A program made the translations under genes and the position numbers. This document shows, one piece after another, positions 57,979-64,000 of a stretch of DNA of 64,000 nucleotides (position 1 is the first letter of the stretch; the number at the start of each line of letters is the position of its first letter). Below the pieces are notes generated by a model. That model made no database searches. It saw only the letters and a list, made by a program, of their open reading frames with translations, and had not been told where the DNA came from. This DNA comes from Vogesella margarita. Lineage in GTDB: Bacteria > Pseudomonadota > Gammaproteobacteria > Burkholderiales > Chromobacteriaceae. The stretch covers positions 87,343-151,342 of the forward strand of contig NZ_JAQQLE010000012.1 of NCBI RefSeq assembly GCF_028548475.1. Direction: 5' to 3'.

Positions 57979-60837
57979 ATGACAATGCAAACCACTACTT
58001 TTGACGGGCAAATGGCTGCCGAACTGGGCCGCGCCGCCGCTCCCCAGGACGACTACAGCCAGTACAAGACCATCCGCCGCAACGGCGCCGTGGTCGCGTT
58101 CGAGCCGGTCAAGATCTCCATCGCCATGACCAAGACCTTCCTCGCGGTAATGGGCGCCCAGGGTGCCAACTCCGCCAGCATCCGCGACAAGGTCGCGCAG
58201 CTGACCGAGGGCGTGGTCAGCGCGCTGATGCGCCGCAAGCCGGAAGGCGGCGCCATCCATATCGAAGACATCCAGGACCAGGTTGAACTGTCGCTGATGC
58301 GCTCCGGCGAACACGACGTCGCCCGCGCCTACGTGCTGTACCGCGAACAGCGCGCCCAGGAGCGCGCCGCCCGTGGCGAAGCGCTGCACCAGATCCAGAT
58401 CAACGTGATCCGCAAGGACGGCCGCAAGCAGCCGCTGGACGTGGCCCGCCTGCGCACCGCCATCGAATCCGCCTGCCAGGGCCTGGCCGCCACCGACGTG
58501 GACGCCATCCTGTCCGAGACGCTGAAGAACATCTACGACGGCGTGCCGGAAGAAGAAGTCAACAAGTCCGCCATTCTCGCCGCCCGCGCGCTGATCGAGC
58601 AGGACCCGGCCTACGACTACGTGACCGCCCGCCTGCTGCTGGGCAACATCCGCCTGGAGATCCTGGGCGAAGCCATCGCCCAGGAAGAAATGGGCAGCCA
58701 CTACCCGCTGTACTTCCCGACCTTCATCAAGAAAGGTATCGCGGCAGAACTGCTGGACGAGAAGCTGGGCGAATTCGACCTGAAAAAGCTCGGCGCCGCA
58801 CTGAAGCCGGAACGCGACCTGCAGTTCGGCTACCTCGGCCTGCAGACCCTGTACGACCGCTACTTCCTGCACATCGACGGCACCCGCATCGAAATGCCGC
58901 AGGCGTTCTACATGCGCGTCGCCATGGGCCTGGCACTGAACGAAGTGAACCGCGAAGAGCGTGCCATCGAGTTCTACAACGTGCTGTCGACCTTCGACTT
59001 CATGTCGTCGACCCCGACCCTGTTCAACGCCGGTACCCGTCGCAGCCAGCTGTCCAGCTGCTACCTGACCACCATCGCCGATGACCTGGACGGCATCTAC
59101 GAAGGCATCAAGGAAAACGCGCTGCTGTCCAAGTTCGCTGGTGGCCTGGGCAACGACTGGACGCCAGTGCGCGCCATGGGCAGCCACATCAAGGGCACCA
59201 ACGGCAAATCGCAGGGCGTAGTGCCGTTCCTGAAAGTGGTGAACGACACCGCCGTGGCGGTCAACCAGGGCGGCAAGCGCAAGGGCGCCGTGTGCGCCTA
59301 CCTGGAAACCTGGCACGCCGACATCGAGGAATTCCTCGAACTGCGCAAGAACACCGGTGACGACCGCCGCCGCACCCACGACATGAACACCGCCAACTGG
59401 ATTCCGGACCTGTTCATGAAGCGCGTGATGGAAGGCGGCGACTGGACGCTGCTGTCGCCGTCCGAAGCCCCTGACCTGCACGACCTGTACGGCCAGGCCT
59501 TCGAAAAGGCCTACACCGCCTACGAAGAAAAAGGCCGTCGCGGCGAGCTGAAGGTATTCAAGCAGATCCCGGCACTGAGCCTGTGGCGCAAGATGCTGAC
59601 CATGCTGTTCGAAACCGGCCACCCGTGGGTGACGTTCAAAGACCCGTGCAACATCCGCAGCCCGCAGCAGCACATGGGCGTGGTCCACAGCTCCAACCTG
59701 TGCACCGAGATCACCCTGAACACCAACGACGACGAAATCGCCGTCTGCAACCTGGGCTCGGTCAACCTGTCGCGCCACATGAAGGACGTCGGCGGCAAGC
59801 TGGAACTGGACACCGAGAAGCTGGCCCGCACCGTGCGCGTGGCACTGCGCATGCTGGACAACGTGATCGACATCAACTTCTACCCGGTGAAGAAGGCGCG
59901 CAACTCCAACCTGAAGCACCGTCCGGTCGGCATGGGCATCATGGGCTTCCAGGACTGCCTGCACCAGATGCGCATCGCCTACGCCTCCGACGCGGCCGTG
60001 GAATTCGCCGACGTGTCGATGGAAGCCGTCGCCTACTACGCCTACCTCGCCTCCACCGAGCTGGCCGAAGAGCGTGGCCGCTACCCGTCGTACAAGGGCA
60101 GCCTGTGGGATCGCGGCATCCTGCCGCACGACAGCATCAACCTGCTGGCGGCCGAGCGCGGCGGCTACCTGGAAGTGGACCGCAGCGAGCGCATGGACTG
60201 GAGCGTGCTGCGCAAGCGCATCGCCGAACACGGCATGCGTAACAGCAACTGCCTGGCCATCGCCCCGACCGCGACCATCGCCAACATCATCGGCGTGTCC
60301 GCCTCGATCGAGCCGACCTACCAGAACCTGTTCGTGAAATCCAACCTGTCCGGCGAATTCACCGTCACCAACGAATACCTGGTGCGCGACCTGAAGAAAC
60401 TGGGCCTGTGGGACGAAGTGATGGTCGCCGACCTGAAATACTTCGACGGCAGCCTGGGCCGCATCGACCGCGTACCGGCCGAGCTGAAAGCCATCTACGC
60501 CACCGCGTTCGAAATGGACCCGAAATGGCTAGTGGACGCCGCCGCCCGTCGCCAGAAATGGATCGACCAGGCGCAATCGCTGAACCTGTACCTGGCCGGC
60601 GCATCGGGCAAGAAGCTGGACGAGCTGTACAAGTACGCCTGGGTTCGTGGCCTGAAAACCACCTACTACCTGCGTACCCTGGGCGCCAGCTCGGCAGAGA
60701 AATCCACCGGTCGTGGCGGCGAGCTGAACGCCGTGGCATCGGCTCCGGTTGCTGCTGCAGCCGAAGTGGACAACACCCCGGCCACCGACGCCAAGTTCTG
60801 CTCCATCGACAACCCTGACTGCGAGAGCTGCCAGTAA
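57979..60837 (+). CDS. nrdA: Class Ia ribonucleotide reductase large subunit NrdA
   Basis: A 952-residue ribonucleoside-diphosphate reductase alpha chain, longer than E. coli NrdA (761) because it carries two ATP-cone domains (residues about 30-125: NGAVVAFEPVKISIAMTKTF; about 145-235: VIRKDGRKQPLDVARLRTAI). The catalytic barrel has LSSCYLTTIADD, NLCTEITLNTND and ATIANIIGVSASIEPTYQNL. The C-terminal redox pair is CESCQ. The start MTMQTTTFDG (57979) is preferred, with GAGGGAAAC upstream. The two-cone form is known for dATP-controlled oligomerisation in other bacteria. Confidence 0.95.
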   Translation: MTMQTTTFDGQMAAELGRAAAPQDDYSQYKTIRRNGAVVAFEPVKISIAMTKTFLAVMGAQGANSASIRDKVAQLTEGVVSALMRRKPEGGAIHIEDIQDQVELSLMRSGEHDVARAYVLYREQRAQERAARGEALHQIQINVIRKDGRKQPLDVARLRTAIESACQGLAATDVDAILSETLKNIYDGVPEEEVNKSAILAARALIEQDPAYDYVTARLLLGNIRLEILGEAIAQEEMGSHYPLYFPTFIKKGIAAELLDEKLGEFDLKKLGAALKPERDLQFGYLGLQTLYDRYFLHIDGTRIEMPQAFYMRVAMGLALNEVNREERAIEFYNVLSTFDFMSSTPTLFNAGTRRSQLSSCYLTTIADDLDGIYEGIKENALLSKFAGGLGNDWTPVRAMGSHIKGTNGKSQGVVPFLKVVNDTAVAVNQGGKRKGAVCAYLETWHADIEEFLELRKNTGDDRRRTHDMNTANWIPDLFMKRVMEGGDWTLLSPSEAPDLHDLYGQAFEKAYTAYEEKGRRGELKVFKQIPALSLWRKMLTMLFETGHPWVTFKDPCNIRSPQQHMGVVHSSNLCTEITLNTNDDEIAVCNLGSVNLSRHMKDVGGKLELDTEKLARTVRVALRMLDNVIDINFYPVKKARNSNLKHRPVGMGIMGFQDCLHQMRIAYASDAAVEFADVSMEAVAYYAYLASTELAEERGRYPSYKGSLWDRGILPHDSINLLAAERGGYLEVDRSERMDWSVLRKRIAEHGMRNSNCLAIAPTATIANIIGVSASIEPTYQNLFVKSNLSGEFTVTNEYLVRDLKKLGLWDEVMVADLKYFDGSLGRIDRVPAELKAIYATAFEMDPKWLVDAAARRQKWIDQAQSLNLYLAGASGKKLDELYKYAWVRGLKTTYYLRTLGASSAEKSTGRGGELNAVASAPVAAAAEVDNTPATDAKFCSIDNPDCESCQ

Positions 60838-60879
60838 GTCGTCCCCGCGTGGACACGGCCGCAAGGCCGCGTCCCGCCC

Positions 60880-60905
60880 AAGGTTGGCCGCATGCGGCCA
60901 ACCTT
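60880..60905. repeat. Perfect palindrome of two abutting 13-mers after nrdA
   Basis: AAGGTTGGCCGCA (60880-60892) is followed with no gap by its reverse complement (60893-60905), a 26-bp perfect palindrome. Five bases later a second hairpin follows: CCTCAGCCGC (60910-60919) with GCGGCTGAGG (60930-60939). Together they probably end or attenuate nrdA transcription. Confidence 0.85.
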
Positions 60906-60909
60906 CATC

Positions 60910-60939
60910 CCTCAGCCGCTTCCCGCGAGGCGGCTGAGG
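60910..60939 (+). terminator. Hairpin downstream of nrdA
   Basis: A 10-bp perfect stem with a 10-nt loop and no U-tract. It may stabilise the nrdA 3' end rather than terminate. Confidence 0.55.
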
Positions 60940-61006
60940 AATGAGCCGAACCCGGCAGGCTGTCACTTAGTCCAAGCAGCAGGAACAAGTCGTCAAGGAG
61001 AGCATT

Positions 61007-61588
61007 ATGCGCCACTTACCGACCCTGTGTGCCGCCGCCCTGCTGGCCGGCTGCACCACCATGGCCGACACCCTGCACGGATCGCTGACGCCGCCCGCGG
61101 GCCTGGGCTACGCCGTGTTTTCCATGACCGTGCGCACCTACAACCCCGGCTACGCTGCGGCCAACCTGAGCTGGCGCGGGCTGGATAACGAGCGCTACGG
61201 CATGGTGTACGCCAACTTCGGCACCGATACCGTGTTTGGCGAAGAAGGCATGACACCGGTAGACGGCAGGTTGCAACTGCTGGCGCTGCCGCCGGGCCGC
61301 TACCAGCTGCAAACCGGCTACGCGCGCTGGAACGACGATCCGGGCGACGACCTCGTATTCAACTACAAGGGCTACGCCAGCTTTCGCCTCGACAAGCCGT
61401 TTGAAGTGCGCGCCGGCGAAACCGTTTATCTCGGCCAGCTGCGCTTCAACCTGGACTACCGGCCGGACGTGGAATTCGGCGACGAGCAAAAACGCGACTT
61501 CGGCCACATGCGCCGCGTGTGGAAGGTCAACGACCTGAGCGCCATCCGCCTGCAGCCGTTCAGCGGCAAGGTCGGACGCAGCAACTGA
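61007..61588 (+). CDS. Putative lipoprotein between nrdA and nrdB
   Basis: A 193-residue protein with a lipoprotein signal (MRHLPTLCAAALLAGCTTMAD; lipobox LAGC, Cys about 16). The mature part is beta-rich (GYAVFSMTVRTYNPGYAAAN; LLALPPGRYQLQTGY; KPFEVRAGETVYLGQLRF), like a small carboxypeptidase-regulatory or DUF2846-type beta-sandwich. I do not recognise a specific family. It interrupts the usual nrdA-nrdB neighbourhood and carries a 12-base match of the repeat at 61156-61167. Confidence 0.7.
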   Translation: MRHLPTLCAAALLAGCTTMADTLHGSLTPPAGLGYAVFSMTVRTYNPGYAAANLSWRGLDNERYGMVYANFGTDTVFGEEGMTPVDGRLQLLALPPGRYQLQTGYARWNDDPGDDLVFNYKGYASFRLDKPFEVRAGETVYLGQLRFNLDYRPDVEFGDEQKRDFGHMRRVWKVNDLSAIRLQPFSGKVGRSN

Positions 61589-61627
61589 ATCACCGGCGGC
61601 AGCCGCGCGCTGCCACCTGAAAAACAG

Positions 61628-61651
61628 GCGGCCAACCCAAGGTTGGCCGCA
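61628..61651. repeat. Inverted pair of the 13-mer upstream of nrdB
   Basis: GCGGCCAACC (61628-61637) and the exact AAGGTTGGCCGCA (61639-61651) form a short-looped inverted pair between the lipoprotein and nrdB. It can act as terminator of the upstream gene; nrdB starts 38 bp later. Confidence 0.8.
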
Positions 61652-61689
61652 AGCAAAACGTAAACACCTAAAAAATAACTGGAGCCTCC

Positions 61690-62760
61690 ATGCTGAGCTT
61701 TGACGATCCGATCCCGACCGCCACCCCGAGCAACACCCACAGCCCGAAGCGCATCAGTGCCGCCGACAAGCGCGTGATCAACGGCACCACCGACGTCAAC
61801 CAGCTGGTACCGTTCAAGCACAAATGGGCATGGGAAAAGTACCTGGCCCAGTGCGCCAACCACTGGATGCCGCAAGAAGTGAACATGCAGCGTGACATCG
61901 AACAGTGGAAAACCGGCCAGCTGACCGAAGACGAAATGCGCATCGTCAAGCGCAACCTCGGCTTCTTCGTCACTGCCGATTCGCTGGCCGCCAACAACAT
62001 CGTGCTCGGCACCTACCGCCAGATCACCAGCCCGGAATGCCGCCAGTTCCTGCTGCGCCAGGCCTTCGACGAAGCCATCCACACCCACGCTTACCAGTAC
62101 ATCGTGGAAAGCCTGGGCCTGGACGAAGGCGAAGTGTTCAACGCCTACAACGAGATCAAATCCATCCGTGACAAGGACGAGTTCCTGATCCCGTTCATCA
62201 ACGTACTGTGCAACCCGGAATTCAAGACCGGCACCTTGGAAACCGACCAGACCCTGCTCAAATCGCTGATCGTGTTCGCCTGCATCATGGAAGGCCTGTT
62301 CTTCTACGTCGGCTTCGTGCAGATCCTCGCGCTGGGCCGCCAGAACAAGATGACCGGCGCCGCCGAGCAGTACCAGTACATCCTGCGCGACGAGTCCATG
62401 CACTGCAACTTCGGCATCGACCTGATCAACACCATCAAGCTGGAACAGCCGGAAGTGTGGACCGAAGAATTCAAGGCCGAGATCACCGAGCTGTTCCGCC
62501 ATGCGGTGGAGCTGGAATACGCCTACGCCGAAGACACCATGCCACGCGGCGTGCTGGGCCTGAACGCCAGCATGTTCAAGGAATACCTGCGCTTCATCGC
62601 CAACCGCCGCATGCAGCAGATCGGCCTGGAGCAGCTCTTCCCCGGCGTGAACAACCCGTTCCCGTGGATGAGCGAGATGATCGATCTGAAGAAAGAGAAG
62701 AACTTCTTCGAGACGAGAGTTACTGAATATCAGACTGGCGGGGCGTTGAGCTGGGATTGA
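61690..62760 (+). CDS. nrdB: Ribonucleotide reductase small subunit NrdB
   Basis: A 356-residue diiron subunit that holds the tyrosyl radical. Metal ligands and the radical site are visible: Asp in [12 protein letters not shown], then [11 protein letters not shown] with the Glu-x-x-His and the radical Tyr seven residues after the Glu, the same spacing as in E. coli NrdB; later EGLFFYVGF and [10 protein letters not shown] supply the remaining ligands. The Tyr is present, so this is not the Tyr-less class Ic. It starts at ATG 61690 behind CTGGAGCC. Confidence 0.96.
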   Translation: MLSFDDPIPTATPSNTHSPKRISAADKRVINGTTDVNQLVPFKHKWAWEKYLAQCANHWMPQEVNMQRDIEQWKTGQLTEDEMRIVKRNLGFFVTADSLAANNIVLGTYRQITSPECRQFLLRQAFDEAIHTHAYQYIVESLGLDEGEVFNAYNEIKSIRDKDEFLIPFINVLCNPEFKTGTLETDQTLLKSLIVFACIMEGLFFYVGFVQILALGRQNKMTGAAEQYQYILRDESMHCNFGIDLINTIKLEQPEVWTEEFKAEITELFRHAVELEYAYAEDTMPRGVLGLNASMFKEYLRFIANRRMQQIGLEQLFPGVNNPFPWMSEMIDLKKEKNFFETRVTEYQTGGALSWD

Positions 62761-62777
62761 CTGAGCAAATGTCAGAA

Positions 62778-62846
62778 ATCGGAAAGGTTGAAATTTTGTA
62801 GCCAAAGTTTGAAATTTCCGATAGCCAAAGCATGAAATCTTGCTTT
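62778..62846. repeat. Small direct and inverted repeats after nrdB
   Basis: ATCGGAAA (62778-62785) and TTTCCGAT (62815-62822) form an inverted pair. TAGCCAAAG occurs at 62799-62807 and 62823-62831, each followed by a TGAAAT motif. The segment marks the boundary between core DNA and the decayed mobile region; it could be a degenerate insertion end. Confidence 0.4.
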
Positions 62847-62855
62847 GCTCAATGG

Positions 62856-62884
62856 AAAGGCCCTGCATTGCAGGGCCTTTCTCT
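62856..62884 (+). terminator. Rho-independent terminator downstream of nrdB
   Basis: AAAGGCCCTGC (62856-62866) pairs with GCAGGGCCTTT (62870-62880), loop ATT, followed by CTCTTT. It lies 95 bp past nrdB. Confidence 0.85.
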
Positions 62885-62889
62885 TTGCA

Positions 62890-63761
62890 TGGATGGCACG
62901 CAGACCAAACAGCAGGCCATCAGCGTCATGCAGACCAGCGGACTGGCGCCATCCGAACGCTGCGCCTGCCGGTTTGTGGGGCTCTCCCGAGATGCCTGGC
63001 GGCATCCGCCGCAGGCGGATGCGTTGACGTGTCAGCTGACGACACGCATCGTCGAGATCGCGCAGACGCGCCGCCACTTTGGCTACCGCCAGGTGCATGA
63101 ACTGCTGCGCGCCGAATTTCCAGCCATCAATCAAAAGCGGGGTTATCGTTTGTACCGCGAACAGGGGCTGGCCGTTCGGCGACGCAATCATCCGCGCAAG
63201 CAGATTTGCATGTGGACACCACTGCAGGCGGCTACGCAGTTGGACGAAGTGTGGGGCATGGCTTTCGTCAGCGACCAGTTGGCCAGCGGCCGGCGCTTGA
63301 AATGTCTGACGGTACCCGATGACTTCTGCCACGAGGCGGTGCAGATTGGGGTAGATTTCTTGTTGTCTGACCAATACGTCACGCAAATGCTAGATCAGGT
63401 CTCGCAATTTCGTGGCTATCCATTGGCGGTCAGAACAGACGATGGGCCAGAGTTCACCAGTCGGGTCTTTGGATTGGGCACGGATGCAAGGCATCCAGCA
63501 CATTCTGACTCAGTCGGGCCGGCCGATGAAGAACGGCTACGTCGAAAGTTTCAACGCCAGATTTCGCGACAAGTGCCTGACGAGCATGAGTTCGATACTT
63601 TGGCAGAGGCGAGACGGATCATTGCGGTCTGGCGAGATGCCTACAGCCAGGTGCACCCCCATGCCTCGACTGGTCGGATACCACCAGCGGTGTTTGCAGC
63701 ACGCTATCGTCAGCAGCGGACAACCGAGCTATCAAGCAGTACCACTACCATGCAAACCTAG
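62890..63761 (+). pseudogene. IS3-family transposase OrfB, frameshifted and active-site mutated
   Basis: The product of an IS3-type orfB can be read from SERCACRFVGLSRDAWRH through RRHFGYRQVHELLR, RGYRLYREQGLAVRRRN, LKCLTVPDDFCHEAVQIGVD and AVRTDDGPEFTSRVF. The frame then breaks near 63468, continues in another frame as QGIQHILTQSGRPMKNGYVE (catalytic Glu), and returns near 63581 to DEHEFDTLAEARRIIAVWR and the end. The first catalytic Asp is also changed: DEVWGMAFVSD has Ala where W-S-M-D-F-V is expected. No orfA is visible. It is dead as a transposase. Confidence 0.88.
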
Positions 63762-63771
63762 GACTTATCTC

Positions 63772-63960
63772 CTTATCGCTGGTATGGCTGGCGGGGGCAG
63801 ATCAATTGCCCTTGCCAAAGGCGGCTAATCCATCCGGAGTGAAGCTGCTGTTGCTGATGAACAGACCGCGAGTCCATCGCTTGTAAAACAGCGTGCAAAA
63901 GTGACCAGGTGGGGGTGCGGACAAAATCTTGGACTTGTTTATGCTGCCAAACCAAGACTT
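63772..63960 (-). pseudogene. C-terminal fragment of an unidentified protein
   Basis: On the minus strand a frame entering from the window edge side reads SWFGSINKSKILSAPPPGHF, then FYKRWTRGLFISNSSFTPDG and LAAFGKGN with a TGA stop near 63809. The RGLFISNSSFTPDGLAAFGKG part is reminiscent of the end of Mrr-like or other restriction-endonuclease-fold proteins (form RGLFISxSGFTxDGLAAFGRG). No upstream domain can be read within the window. The assignment is tentative. Confidence 0.35.
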
Positions 63961-63972
63961 TCCCGATACTCT

Positions 63973-63994
63973 AGGGGGCTGCGTGCCCCTAGGG
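63973..63994. repeat. Hairpin near the window end
   Basis: CTAGGGG and CCCCTAG (within 63973-63994) form a 7-bp inverted repeat around 8 bases, flanked by TTTCCC / GGGAAA. It may be part of an insertion-element end lying beyond the window. Confidence 0.35.
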
Positions 63995-64000
63995 AAAGCT

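Overview
The window comes from a GC-rich betaproteobacterium. Gene content and order (tig-clpP-clpX-lon-hupB-ppiD, purL, glnB, bamD, rluD-pgeF, nrdA/nrdB, narK1K2 with narGHJI) fit order Neisseriales outside the classical Neisseriaceae, for example a Vogesella/Chromobacterium-like genus. That placement is inferred from gene content and was not tested by any search.

Positions 1-13490 are an accessory metal-resistance island. It holds a response-regulator tail and heavy-metal sensor kinase, and a remnant of a tyrosine recombinase. Next comes a divergent CadR-controlled Zn/Cd/Pb module: a P-type ATPase, a zinc-finger protein, a Cys-rich secreted protein and a DsbB/DsbA-like pair on one side, and CadR plus a His-tailed EamA transporter on the other. 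An MFS transporter follows with a metallo-beta-lactamase-fold gene that has lost its HxHxDH motif. Last is half of a Tn501/Tn21-type mercury transposon (one 38-bp terminal repeat, merR-merTPA; no merD/merE/tnpR/tnpA). The island ends inside a sulfate-binding-protein gene (sbp), which is left without its 5' end.

Positions 13.5-18.9 kb carry the rest of the sulfate-uptake locus (sbp remnant, cysT, cysW, cysA, cysB). Positions 19.0-34.6 kb form a nitrate-respiration region: a NIT-domain chemoreceptor, narGHJI, a sugar MFS transporter, a second chemoreceptor and tandem narK2/narK1. Positions 34.6-39.8 kb hold rnk, a 2Fe-2S ferredoxin with an alpha/beta hydrolase, a truncated AT-rich dnaB paralogue next to the normal dnaB, and a YhiN-type flavoprotein. 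Positions 39.9-62.8 kb are housekeeping: sodB, ppiD, hupB, lon, clpX, clpP, tig, tRNA-Leu(UAG), a BAX-inhibitor-like membrane protein, purL, glnB, bamD, rluD, pgeF, nrdA, a lipoprotein and nrdB. After nrdB the window ends in decayed mobile DNA: a frameshifted IS3-family transposase and a fragment of another gene.

The most striking signal is not a gene. The 13-mer AAGGTTGGCCGCA, or its reverse complement TGCGGCCAACCTT, occurs 15 times exactly, with many one-mismatch relatives. All exact copies lie between 14.8 and 61.7 kb and none is in the metal island. Copies sit in intergenic DNA, inside genes in all three codon phases and on both strands, and as inverted pairs forming terminator-like hairpins between or after genes. 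This is how DNA uptake sequences behave in Neisseria and Pasteurellaceae, and the motif is not a DUS dialect I recognise. I propose it as an undescribed DUS-like system. The second most unusual item is the tandem dnaB paralogue, which lacks the N-terminal domain and has a mosaic base composition.
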